64,000 nt of DNA from G963675935 sp963823895. Lineage in GTDB: Bacteria; Planctomycetota; Planctomycetia; Pirellulales; Thermoguttaceae. Positions 34,809-42,857 of the stretch are shown one piece after another; within the stretch, counting starts at the first letter, position 1, and each line of letters starts with the position of its first letter. The position numbers were made by a program, and so were the translations under genes. The notes beneath the pieces are model-generated. The model saw only the letters and a list, made by a program, of their open reading frames with translations, had not been told where the DNA came from and searched no databases. The stretch spans positions 227,211-291,210 of the forward strand of contig CAWGNG010000021.1 in assembly GCA_963823895.1 (NCBI GenBank). The letters are read 5' to 3'.

Positions 34809-34835
34809 GTGGAGAGTGGAGAGTGGAGAGGAGTT
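34801..34835. repeat. Tandem heptamer array, left side of the four-helix-bundle gene
   Basis: About four near-perfect GTGGAGA/GAGTGGA units directly after the ispD stop. The reverse complement array (CTCCACT units) stands at 35252-35284, so the two frame the small gene in between as inverted repeats. Confidence 0.85.
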
Positions 34836-34874
34836 GGGGAGAAATAGAATCATTGTCGAGAAAAGGGGACCGTG

Positions 34875-35246
34875 ATGACTGTGAAGGACTATCGGGAGTT
34901 GATCGTCTGGCAGAAGGGAATGGATTTGGTGGAAGCCATCTACGAACTGACCGCAGCGTTTCCAAAGGATGAACTCTTTGGACTGACAAGCCAAATGCGT
35001 CGCGCCGCCGTCTCCATTCCATCGAATATCGCCGAAGGACAAGCAAGAAACACAACTCGCGACTTCCTGCACTTCCTCGCCATCTCCTATGGGTCGCTGA
35101 AGGAGATCGAAACGCAGGTGCTGATTGCCGAGCGTCTCGGATACATCAGTAACAACCAAGCTGACGCCCATGTGTGTTTAACCACAGAAGTCGCGCGACT
35201 GATAAGCGGGTTGGTCAATTCATTGAAGAAAAGGTGTGCATCGTGA
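34875..35246 (+). CDS. Four-helix-bundle protein (23S rRNA intervening-sequence/S23 type)
   Basis: 123 residues from the ATG at 34875 (a GTG lies one codon earlier), with AAAAGGGGA upstream. The family signature is plain: W-Q-K-G-M-D-L-V-E, Y-E-L-T-A-A-F-P-K-D-E, L-T-S-Q-M-R-R-A-A-V-S-I-P-S-N-I-A-E-G. Such proteins were first seen coded in intervening sequences of 23S rRNA genes and occur as isolated genes in many genomes. It lies between ispD and tyrS and its stop overlaps the GTG start of tyrS (GTGA). The flanking inverted heptamer arrays suggest it arrived as a cassette. Confidence 0.9.
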   Translation: MTVKDYRELIVWQKGMDLVEAIYELTAAFPKDELFGLTSQMRRAAVSIPSNIAEGQARNTTRDFLHFLAISYGSLKEIETQVLIAERLGYISNNQADAHVCLTTEVARLISGLVNSLKKRCAS

Positions 35247-36568
35247 GTAATCACTCTCCACTCTCCACTCTCCACTCTCCACTCCCGTCCGATGTCATCG
35301 CCGAGCTCTCCTGGCGCGGACTGATCAACCAAACCACCGACAACGCGAATCTGCCGAAGTTGCTGGCGGAGAAGCCGCGGACGGTCTACGCAGGCTTCGA
35401 TCCGACGGCCGACAGCCTGCACGTGGGGCATCTGATGGCGCTGATGATCTTGCGGCGATTTCAGCAGGCGGGACATCGGCCCATCGCGGTGGTCGGCGGC
35501 GCCACGGGAATGATCGGCGATCCAAGCGGCAAGAACGAGGAGCGCAACCTCTTGTCGATCGAATCGTTGCGGGCGAACATCGCCGGCATGGAACCGCAGT
35601 TGCGGCGGTTCCTCGATTTCGATTGCGGACGGCAGTCGGCAATCTTGGTGAACAACTATGATTGGATGGGCCAGTTCGGCTACCTCGAATTCCTCCGCAA
35701 CGTCGGCAAGCATTTTCCCGTGAACGTGATGCTCGCCAAAGACTCTGTTCGCAATCGGCTCGACCGCAGCGAAGCCGGCATGAGCTACACCGAGTTCAGC
35801 TACATGCTGCTGCAAGCCTACGATTTCGTGCATCTGAACGAGCAATTCGGCTGCGAGATACAGGTGGGCGGGAGCGACCAGTGGGGCAACATCACTGCCG
35901 GCATCGACCTGGCCCGGCGACTGCGCGGCGTACAGCTTTACGGCTGCACTTGTCCGCTTTTGACCAAGGGCGACGGCACGAAGATGGGCAAGACCGAGTC
36001 GGGGGCGCTGTGGCTTTCGGCCGAAAAGACGAGCCCCTACCAGTTCTATCAATACTGGATCAACCTGGACGACGCCGACGTGGGCCGCTGCCTGTGTTTC
36101 TTCACCGACATGGGAAAAGGCGAAATCGACGCGGTGCTGGCCGAGCATCAAGCCGACGCGGGCCGGCGTTCCGCGCAGCGCCGGCTGGCGGCCGAGTTGA
36201 CGCGGTTGGTACACGGGCCCGAGGGCCTTCGCATCGCCGAACGCGCGACTGAAATCTTTTTCGGCGCCGAAATCAGCGATTTGAGCGACTCTCAACTGGC
36301 CGGCATCTTCGCCGACGTGCCCAGCCGGCAACTGCCGCGCGGGCGGCTCGCGGGCGATGGGCTGCCGATCATCGACGCACTGGTCGAAGCGGGACTGGCC
36401 AAGAGCAAGGGGGAGGCCCGGCGAACGATCACGCAAGGCGGTGCGTATGTAAATAACCGCCGCGTGGAAGGGATCGAAACGCAACTGACCACCGGCAATT
36501 TGGCGAGCGAATCGACAATGATCTTGCGTTCGGGGAAGAAGAACTACGCTCTGTTGCGGTTCGTATAG
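35243..36568 (+). CDS. tyrS: Tyrosyl-tRNA synthetase
   Basis: 441 residues. The class I motifs are H-V-G-H (His60) in D-S-L-H-V-G-H and K-M-G-K-T (about 247-251), with the TyrRS-specific Y-A-G-F-D-P-T-A and Q-V-G-G-S-D-Q-W-G-N; an S4 RNA-binding domain ends the protein. The start is set at the GTG overlapping the preceding stop, with AAAAGG before it. Residues 2-15 (S-N-H-S-P-L-S-T-L-H-S-P-L) are the translation of the heptamer array, so the native start may have been lost or moved when the four-helix gene was inserted; family sequence resumes at about residue 16. Confidence 0.92.
   Translation: MSNHSPLSTLHSPLPSDVIAELSWRGLINQTTDNANLPKLLAEKPRTVYAGFDPTADSLHVGHLMALMILRRFQQAGHRPIAVVGGATGMIGDPSGKNEERNLLSIESLRANIAGMEPQLRRFLDFDCGRQSAILVNNYDWMGQFGYLEFLRNVGKHFPVNVMLAKDSVRNRLDRSEAGMSYTEFSYMLLQAYDFVHLNEQFGCEIQVGGSDQWGNITAGIDLARRLRGVQLYGCTCPLLTKGDGTKMGKTESGALWLSAEKTSPYQFYQYWINLDDADVGRCLCFFTDMGKGEIDAVLAEHQADAGRRSAQRRLAAELTRLVHGPEGLRIAERATEIFFGAEISDLSDSQLAGIFADVPSRQLPRGRLAGDGLPIIDALVEAGLAKSKGEARRTITQGGAYVNNRRVEGIETQLTTGNLASESTMILRSGKKNYALLRFV
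35252..35284. repeat. Tandem heptamer array, right side
   Basis: Four to five CTCCACT units, inverse of the array at 34801-34835; it is translated as the extreme N-terminus of tyrS. Confidence 0.85.
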
Positions 36569-36601
36569 ATGCCATCGAAGCGGCTCTTCTCGGCAGGGCT
36601 C

Positions 36602-36661
36602 TTGCCATTCGGCGGAATAAGTAGTAAAATAATCATAGATTCAGATATTCGGACATTCAGA
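36602..36661 (+). promoter_or_regulatory. Promoter and triple-repeat operator of the antitoxin-toxin pair
   Basis: TTGCCA at 36602-36607, 17-base spacer, TAAAAT at 36625-36630. Just downstream are three direct repeats with 8-base period: ATTCAGA (36639), ATTCGGA (36647) and ATTCAGA (36655). They cover the expected start of transcription and are a likely antitoxin-binding operator. Confidence 0.6.
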
Positions 36662-36682
36662 CATGCGCGGGAGTGCAAGCCT

Positions 36683-36982
36683 ATGGCGGCCCGGGAAATC
36701 GGCAAGATCGGCAAGCGGGGGACCGTGGTGATTCCGGCGGCGTTGCGGCGGCGCTTCGCTCTGAACGAAGGGGCAATGGTCATTATCGAAGAGGGGGAAG
36801 AAGGGGTCTCGCTGCGACCGGCGGTTGCACTGCCGGTCGAAATCTACTCGCCGGAGAGGAAGGCCGAGTTCCTTCTGAACAATGCCGTGACGAAGGCCGA
36901 TTACCGCTGGGCGGTCAAAGAGGTCCGCCGGCTGGGGCTCGATCCCAACAAGATCACACACGAAAAACCGCCGGGAGTATGA
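36683..36982 (+). CDS. AbrB/MazE-type antitoxin
   Basis: 99 residues. The swapped-hairpin DNA-binding domain reads I-G-K-I-G-K-R-G-T-V-V-I-P-A-A-L-R-R-R-F, followed by E-G-A-M-V-I-I-E. The C-terminal half (about 50-99) would bind and block the PIN toxin. A GGGAG site precedes the ATG. The toxin gene starts three bases after this stop. Together with the operator-like repeats upstream it fits a self-regulated toxin-antitoxin operon. Confidence 0.82.
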   Translation: MAAREIGKIGKRGTVVIPAALRRRFALNEGAMVIIEEGEEGVSLRPAVALPVEIYSPERKAEFLLNNAVTKADYRWAVKEVRRLGLDPNKITHEKPPGV

Positions 36983-36985
36983 CGC

Positions 36986-37408
36986 TTGGACCGCGTTTTC
37001 CTGGATGCCAACGTGCTGTTTTCGGCGGCGTACGCGGCGGAGAACCGCTTTCTCGAATTGTGGCGGCGAAAGGGGATTCGGCTGCTCTCGTCGGAGTACG
37101 CGGTGCAAGAGGCGGAACGCAATCTGGCCGGCGCGGCGTGTCTAAAGAGGCTGAAGCGGCTTCTGGCGGATATGGAGATTCTGCCCGGCCACGCGGCGCT
37201 GGCGCCATCGCTGCCGCCGGCGGCGGGCGAACTGCCGGAGAAGGACCGACCGATTCTGACGGCTGCTATTCACGCCCACGCCACGCATCTTCTGACGGGC
37301 GATCGGCGGCACTTCGGGCAATGGTACGGTAAACGACTCGGCGGAGTGCTCGTGCAGTCTCCTGCCCAGTACCTTCAACACCATTCCAGACGACATAAGG
37401 GAGCCTGA
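36986..37408 (+). CDS. PIN-domain toxin (VapC-like)
   Basis: 140 residues from a TTG start placed eight bases after GGGAG. The PIN acidic residues are visible: Asp7 in F-L-D-A-N-V-L-F, Glu42, Asp87 in E-K-D-R-P-I-L and Asp106 in L-L-T-G-D-R-R-H-F. VapC-type toxins are RNases that cut tRNA or rRNA. It follows the AbrB-type antitoxin gene directly. Confidence 0.82.
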   Translation: MDRVFLDANVLFSAAYAAENRFLELWRRKGIRLLSSEYAVQEAERNLAGAACLKRLKRLLADMEILPGHAALAPSLPPAAGELPEKDRPILTAAIHAHATHLLTGDRRHFGQWYGKRLGGVLVQSPAQYLQHHSRRHKGA

Positions 37409-37413
37409 TCGGC

Positions 37414-38091
37414 ATGTCACGGAAAGGGCGCCGAATTGCAGTCATTGCGCTTGCCGCGATCCTGATTCTGATTGCTCTGGCAATCTGGGCCGTGTATTTG
37501 GCCATTCGGCACGAGCCGGCGTTCTATCGTGAGGCGATGGAAACCAGAGCGGACGTGCTGGAAAAGGCGAGCGACCGAATGCTCAAGAAGATCGGCGCAC
37601 TGCAGAGCGTCAGGAATCGGTCGGGGCGCTGGCAGGAAGTCATCACCGCCGAGGAGATCAACGGCTGGCTGGCGGTCGATTTGCGCAAGAACCACCCAAA
37701 CGCGCTGCCGCCGTCGGTGAGCAACCCGCGGGTGGCGATCGAACCGAACGAGATGACCGTCGCCTGCCGATTCGAGCGCGGCGGCGTCACAAGCGTTTTG
37801 AGCCTGACGTTTCAGCCCTACCTGCCCGAGCCGAGCGTGGTCGCGTTGCGGATCGTCCGCGGCCGGGCCGGCATGTTGCCGGTGCCGTTGAAGGATGTTC
37901 TCGACGGCATTTCGAAAGGGGCGGCCGAGTTGCACCTTCGCCTGCGCTGGGCACACGCCGGCAGCGACCCCGTCGCCTTGATCTCCCTGCCCGACGATGA
38001 CGATGCCGACCGTGTCGTCCGCATCGAGTCGTTGGAGCTTCGCAAGGGGAAAATCTGCGTGTCGGGGATTACGGAGCGGCGAAAGCGATGA
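37414..38091 (+). CDS. Membrane-anchored protein of unknown function
   Basis: 225 residues. One N-terminal hydrophobic segment (about 8-31) follows basic residues, so the remainder is probably outside the cytoplasm. The outer part has W-Q-E-V-I-T-A-E-E-I-N-G-W-L and a beta-rich region ending in L-E-L-R-K-G-K-I-C-V-S-G, a plan seen in small planctomycete proteins I cannot name. It starts five bases after the toxin stop and may be co-transcribed by chance. Confidence 0.55.
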   Translation: MSRKGRRIAVIALAAILILIALAIWAVYLAIRHEPAFYREAMETRADVLEKASDRMLKKIGALQSVRNRSGRWQEVITAEEINGWLAVDLRKNHPNALPPSVSNPRVAIEPNEMTVACRFERGGVTSVLSLTFQPYLPEPSVVALRIVRGRAGMLPVPLKDVLDGISKGAAELHLRLRWAHAGSDPVALISLPDDDDADRVVRIESLELRKGKICVSGITERRKR

Positions 38092-38100
38092 GATCGCCGA

Positions 38101-38466
38101 TTAACGAGACTCCTGTTTTTTGAACGAAAATCGCCATTGCTTCGGATTGTCGCCCGAGCAGCGTAGCGTGGCGCGGCCGGCGAGTTTGCCGCCGGCGAGC
38201 ATTACGGCCCATTCTCGGCCGCCCTGACTTTCGACCGTGTACGCCCCGCCGTCCCAGCGAGCGACGGCACCGCGATCGCCGGAGATCGGGCCCTCGTAGT
38301 CAAGATATGCGAGGCGATGATCCGCAAGGGCTTCACAGTCCATCTCGACGCCCGTTTCGGGCGCGTGGGGCAACGCCCAGGTCTTTAGCACGCCGTCGGC
38401 TTCGAGCATGAGGTCGAAGTGCTCGCCGCGCGGGCTGTCGTGGCGGAGAATGACGAATCGTGGCAT
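38101..38466 (-). CDS. LigD-type 3'-phosphoesterase-like domain protein
   Basis: 121 residues. It begins F-V-I-L-R-H-D-S-P-R-G-E-H-F-D-L-M-L-E and continues L-K-T-W-A-L-P, the signature of the DNA polymerase/ligase N-terminal (3'-phosphoesterase) domain of LigD, including the conserved His and Asp of H-x-D-L-M. Here it stands alone. In LigD the domain trims 3' ends during non-homologous end joining; a DNA-end function is plausible but no ku or ligase gene is nearby. Confidence 0.8.
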   Translation of the reverse strand: MPRFVILRHDSPRGEHFDLMLEADGVLKTWALPHAPETGVEMDCEALADHRLAYLDYEGPISGDRGAVARWDGGAYTVESQGGREWAVMLAGGKLAGRATLRCSGDNPKQWRFSFKKQESR

Positions 38467-38553
38467 AACGGCTCCTGGTTCCCACGCCTTCCTGGCTCCC
38501 GCGCGGAGCGTGGGAACGAGGGGAATTTGCCGCACGGTGACTCGAACCGCGCG

Positions 38554-41118
38554 TTAGTTGCGCACCTCGACCTCGTCGGAGTCGCCCGACGTTTGCGCGG
38601 ACGGGTCTGACGTGGTCAATTCGAGGCGAAGGTGATATGTACCCGGTTGCTTCGCCAACATCCGTACTCGATACGTCTGCGTCTTGCCAGGCGGCAATTC
38701 GGCGATCGGATCGAAGCGAATCGCCTGGCCGTCGATACTTGCCCCCACGGTGCCCAGCGCAATGGGCATCAGGCCGTCGGGGACTCTTGCCGTAATGACG
38801 ACCTGATGATACGTGACGTTGTCTTTGTTGGTCAGCCGAATCTCGTAGGTCAACTGCCCTCCGGGGCGCACCGGATTCGCTAACCCAATCGCCCGCAAGA
38901 GCAATCCCTCGGCGGCCGACTTCATAGGTGGCGTGGGAGCGGTCGGCGGCAGAGCCGGCGGGCCAGGCTGTTTCTCGGGCTGGAGAATTTCGACGGAAGC
39001 CTCGTTCGCCGTTTGGCCGCCATCGGGCAATGCGACGGTGACGCGACTGTACGCTTCGGGCGAAGCCGCCTGGCACTTGCATTCCACAACGAACCGAGCC
39101 GCCTGCCCGGCACGCAAGCTGTCGATGTTCCACACGAGCGATCTGCCGGCGATCTTCCATCCCACCGTCGCGTTCGCCGGGGCCAGCGGCGGGTCGTAGC
39201 GATCGGCGACTTGCACGTTCTGCAATGCCGCTCCGCCCGTGTTCTTCACGTCGATGGTGAATTGCGCCGTGTCGCCCACGGCCAGCCGTTTTTCGGGACC
39301 GGTTATCGTCACCGACAACGGATTTGCCGCGGGAGGCGCCGACGGCGCCGCGCCGCCGACGGCCGTCACGACCGCCTGCGCGCTGGCGGGAGCGATGCCG
39401 GGCACAGCCACTTCGACGCTTAACGACGCTCGCCCCGCCCTCACCACCCGAACCACCATGGCGAGCGGTCGCGTCTCGCCCGCCCGCAGATCGGGCAATT
39501 GGTGCTGGATGAGATTCTCGATCTTGACGCCGGCCTTCTCGTACACCAGTCCCGGATCGAACCGTACGCGAATGACGCCGCCACTGATCGTCGTTTGGCC
39601 ATAATTGCTGACGGAGAAGATGAATTTCAACTGGTCGCCGACGGTCGCCGTGGTTTGGGTGGGAGCTATCAACACCGCCAGGGTCGTCCCGGGCGCGGCG
39701 GGCGGCCCACTCGGCGAGAGTCCAGCGGCGGGCGGCCCACTGGGTGAAGGTCCAGCGACGGGGGGCGCGGCGGCCACGGCAACTGTTGTCGTGGCGCAGT
39801 CGCGCGCCTTTAGTCCGCCGGCCGCGGTCGCATCGCAACAAATGACCGCACTGCCCGGTTTTTCGGCGCGGAGACTCAATTGGACTGGCAGCCGCTGTCT
39901 GGCCCCGAGATCGCCAAGCCGCCAGCGAAGCTGCCGGCCCGCAGTCTCCGCCGCCGGATTGCTGTTGATGTACGTTAATCCATCGGGCACATCCACCGCG
40001 GCCATCACCTCCTTGGCCGCCAGATCGCCGGGGTTGGAAAGGTCGATCTGATAGGCGAGGGTTGCGCCGATGTTCGCCGTCACCGGGCCAAGGACATGAA
40101 TCGCCAAGTCGGGCGCCGACCAGGTCTTTGTCGTCGTGCCGTTTCCGACCACCAGCCGCTGCCCACCGGCCCCCGGCGCGTCGGCGGGCCGAATCACCTG
40201 AATGGCGATTCTGTTGACGCCCGAGGCGGGCTGCTTCTCGACAATTTCAACGGACGCTTGGCCGGCGGAGTTGGTGCGGACCTCGGCCGACGCGGCGCAC
40301 GTGGGTGAAAAACCGGCCGGCGGACCATCGACGATTTCATACCGTACGATCCAGTTCTCGCAGGGCGACTGGTTCGAGCTGCGGGTGACCGTCGTGGTGA
40401 AGACGTGCCGCGTGCCGGCCGGATTGATCGCCGGCGGCGGATACTGCGGCACGGCATCGACCCAGTGAACCGCGGCCGTTTTGCGGCGTGCGTCCCAATT
40501 GTACACCTCGGGCGCCACGACGTTCACGTAGCTGGTGCCTTCCATCGGCGAAGTCAACGAAACCCAGCCCTGCCCGCGGCGGACGTATTTGTCGCCTTCC
40601 CGTGTGGGGGTGCCGCGGTTCAACAGGACGTTGCTCCGCGAAGTATCGCCGATCGCGGTGGTGGCGTTGACGATTCGCGGCCAGGTGAAGTCGCCCAAGA
40701 GGAGATCGGTGAACCCGCCCGGCTCGACAGCCACGAACTGCCCGACGCTGCCCGGCGAGATCGACCATTCGAGCCGGCGATTGGTGCGCAGATATCCGTC
40801 AGGACCGAGCACGCCGGCGATGACGATCACCTCGCTTCCCACGGGGGCAACGACCTCGCGCGGCTCAATCAGCACGGCGACGTCGTCCCAGGGCAACGGG
40901 CCCATCGGATCGTCGAAATACCGTTCGTTCGGCGGGTAGGGGCTCGCCGGAGCAACAGCAACGGCGGCAGGCGGAGGAGGCGGGGGGGGCGGGACAAAAA
41001 AGTGCTCGCCCGTCGGATCGATGCCGGACGACTGAAAGCTGTTGCAGCCGGCCATGCCCACCGCGCAGAATATCACCGCAGCAATCGCTAGCCAGCCAGT
41101 CGTCCATGAGCGCCACAT
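38554..41118 (-). CDS. Large DUF11-type beta-sandwich lipoprotein
   Basis: 854 residues. The signal peptide ends in the lipobox G-M-A-G-C (about residue 25). A run of eight prolines at about 43-50 follows, then an Ig-like region with V-E-P-G-G-F-T-D and then at least four DUF11-like beta-sandwich repeats marked by V-T-A-N-I-G-A-T, A-T-V-G-D-Q-L, L-A-V-G-D-T-A-Q-F and V-R-P-G-G-Q-L, each near the start of a unit. Pro/Ala-rich linkers separate the repeats (P-S-P-S-G-P-P-A-A twice in tandem). It is probably an envelope structural or adhesin-like protein. Confidence 0.75.
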   Translation of the reverse strand: MWRSWTTGWLAIAAVIFCAVGMAGCNSFQSSGIDPTGEHFFVPPPPPPPPAAVAVAPASPYPPNERYFDDPMGPLPWDDVAVLIEPREVVAPVGSEVIVIAGVLGPDGYLRTNRRLEWSISPGSVGQFVAVEPGGFTDLLLGDFTWPRIVNATTAIGDTSRSNVLLNRGTPTREGDKYVRRGQGWVSLTSPMEGTSYVNVVAPEVYNWDARRKTAAVHWVDAVPQYPPPAINPAGTRHVFTTTVTRSSNQSPCENWIVRYEIVDGPPAGFSPTCAASAEVRTNSAGQASVEIVEKQPASGVNRIAIQVIRPADAPGAGGQRLVVGNGTTTKTWSAPDLAIHVLGPVTANIGATLAYQIDLSNPGDLAAKEVMAAVDVPDGLTYINSNPAAETAGRQLRWRLGDLGARQRLPVQLSLRAEKPGSAVICCDATAAGGLKARDCATTTVAVAAAPPVAGPSPSGPPAAGLSPSGPPAAPGTTLAVLIAPTQTTATVGDQLKFIFSVSNYGQTTISGGVIRVRFDPGLVYEKAGVKIENLIQHQLPDLRAGETRPLAMVVRVVRAGRASLSVEVAVPGIAPASAQAVVTAVGGAAPSAPPAANPLSVTITGPEKRLAVGDTAQFTIDVKNTGGAALQNVQVADRYDPPLAPANATVGWKIAGRSLVWNIDSLRAGQAARFVVECKCQAASPEAYSRVTVALPDGGQTANEASVEILQPEKQPGPPALPPTAPTPPMKSAAEGLLLRAIGLANPVRPGGQLTYEIRLTNKDNVTYHQVVITARVPDGLMPIALGTVGASIDGQAIRFDPIAELPPGKTQTYRVRMLAKQPGTYHLRLELTTSDPSAQTSGDSDEVEVRN

Positions 41119-41265
41119 GGCCCTATCCTCGGGACCACTTTACTCGACCATGCAATTCTACTACGTTTTCTGGCAGGATGGGGATTTTTCGCAACATGAA
41201 ACGATGCGAAAAGAAAACGCGGCGGAAAAACCGCTAGAAGTGGAAGAGTTGAGGCATTACCAAGG

Positions 41266-41331
41266 TGGGGCCGACATTCCTGTCTGCCTGGAACAACCTA
41301 CCCCATCTGGCAGACAGGAATGTCTGCCCCA
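41266..41331. repeat. Palindromic repeat family D, copy 2
   Basis: Arms 41266-41288 and 41309-41331 with core GACATTCCTGTCTGCC, one mismatch between arms; same family as 26686-26754. It lies between two genes on the minus strand. Confidence 0.85.
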
Positions 41332-41339
41332 GCGGAACG

Positions 41340-42536
41340 CTACAGGCGGAAGCGAAGGAACGCCATCAGCGACGTCTGGTTCGAGGAGACGGATACGCCG
41401 TTGTCCCAGCTATAGTCCTCGCCGAGCGGCAGGTTCTGAAGCCGATGCGTTCCCGAGGTGCGGATCTCCATGTGGTCACATTGAAAACCGAGAGAGACGT
41501 GACAACCCAGCGGTACTTCCGCCGTAAACCCGAGGTGCCACGTATTGCCTTCCGTCGCCTCCATCGTGAACAGATCGCCGGCGCGGACCAGATGATGGTC
41601 CGTGTTGTAACCCCAGGTGTATCCCCAATCCGCTTGAAAAGTCAACAGGACTGATCTGAGTCTCATGCGGAACTGGCCGCCAAGATAGCCCATGTAGAAC
41701 TGCTGGTTGAAGGTGATGACGTCACCGGGGTACTGGTCGGGCGGGTCGAGCCATTGGTTGTAGAATTTCACCTGCGTGCCATCATAGGCGGTGATGTCGA
41801 ATCGCTGCCAGCGGAACCCGATGGTGGGCCAAACCTCGATGGGAAACCTGCAGACGTGATCGCACAACTGAAAGTCGAGCCCAAGGTCGATCATTTGACC
41901 ATCGACAAACCGTTCCTGGGCGAAACCGAGATCCGTGAACTGCTGATCCGGCCCCGGAGGCCCCGAGAACTGCCAATCGCAATCGGTCAACTGGCCGTTG
42001 ATGCTCTGCTGCGGGGCCATCCACTCAAAATGGACTCCCCAGGTCGGCTGGTCCCGTTCGATCCGTATGCCGTGCCAACTTGAGTTGAGCGGGAAGTTGA
42101 GCTGGCTTAACGGGGCATAGCCGGTCGGCGGCGGCGCGCTCGTGCCGAAAGTGCTGGTGACGCCGCTGCTCACCAGGGCGCGGTAGCGGTAGTCGATACT
42201 CCAACCGCCAAGACCGAATCCGTCGAGCCAACGCTCAAAGTCGCACAACTCTTCGTGAAACTCGCTGCCGTCGTCGTCCAACATGGGTTGCGCGGGAGTC
42301 TGGGGAGGCGGGGTGGCGATGGGCTCCGCCGTGGGCGACAGGAGTGTGGGTGATTGGGCAACGGAGGATGCCGAGATCGGCTGGGCGGCGTTGTCTTGGA
42401 TCGGGTCGAGCGTCCGTGGCGACTGCCAAGCCACGCCGACAACGGTAACTTCTCCCCCGCCCCATGCGGGGGCGGCGGCGAAGAGGGCGGCGATTGCCAC
42501 CACCGCACAATACGCTGTCGTCCTTATTCCGTTCAT
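41340..42536 (-). CDS. Omptin-like outer-membrane protease
   Basis: 398 residues with a signal peptide (about 1-26, A-A-A-P-A-W-G) and a linker to about residue 95; the rest is a beta-barrel-like alternation ending in aromatic/basic L-R-F-R-L. Omptins use two acidic pairs, Asp83/Asp85 and Asp210/His212 in OmpT. Here L-T-D-C-D-W (Asp185, Asp187) aligns with the OmpT V-D-Q-D-W segment, and N-T-D-H-H-L (Asp313, His315) with the D-E-H segment; the strands around them (G-F-R-W-Q-R-F; Y-M-G-Y-L-G-G-Q-F-R) also follow OmpT order. The alignment was done by eye. If correct, it is an integral outer-membrane protease cutting at basic residues outside the cell. Start 42536 supplies the signal peptide. 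Confidence 0.6.
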   Translation of the reverse strand: MNGIRTTAYCAVVAIAALFAAAPAWGGGEVTVVGVAWQSPRTLDPIQDNAAQPISASSVAQSPTLLSPTAEPIATPPPQTPAQPMLDDDGSEFHEELCDFERWLDGFGLGGWSIDYRYRALVSSGVTSTFGTSAPPPTGYAPLSQLNFPLNSSWHGIRIERDQPTWGVHFEWMAPQQSINGQLTDCDWQFSGPPGPDQQFTDLGFAQERFVDGQMIDLGLDFQLCDHVCRFPIEVWPTIGFRWQRFDITAYDGTQVKFYNQWLDPPDQYPGDVITFNQQFYMGYLGGQFRMRLRSVLLTFQADWGYTWGYNTDHHLVRAGDLFTMEATEGNTWHLGFTAEVPLGCHVSLGFQCDHMEIRTSGTHRLQNLPLGEDYSWDNGVSVSSNQTSLMAFLRFRL

Positions 42537-42857
42537 CGGCAACGTTTCTTGTCTCTGCTCTTCTCCTTGCGGAGACGTTCCCGGCCACGCCGCCGACTCT
42601 GCGGGGGGAGAAATGGCGAGGGAGCGCCCGCGGAGTTGGAGGGTATCTCCTAGTGTTTCGGCCTGGTTGAGGGCGGAACATAATCCGATTACGGAGGTTT
42701 TTCCGATTGCATCGGCAATAACGGTCAGATTGAGAGGATGCGCAAAGATCCGCCCCCAAGGGCCATCGCGCAGCAGGGGTGAGCTATAGATGATTAGCGT
42801 TACCCAAACGCCCCAGCCGATGAATTTCTCGCCTTTTGCCAAAAAAGGAAGCTTCCA
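42537..42857. other. 321-base divergent intergenic region
   Basis: It separates the omptin-like gene and the surface-protein gene, which are read outward. I see no gene and no promoter I would defend. AAAAAAGGAAGC directly before 42858 serves as ribosome site of the surface-protein gene. Confidence 0.4.

Noticed and set aside
33747..35171. 474-codon minus-strand frame across ispD
   Set aside because: It crosses the stop region of the peptidase, a repeat and all of ispD; antisense artefact.
34801..35284. CRISPR-like array of short repeats
   Set aside because: The units are 7-bp tandem repeats without spacers, in inverse orientation on both sides of a gene.
35087..36484. 465-codon minus-strand frame across tyrS
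   Set aside because: Antisense to a well-conserved synthetase, without any domain.
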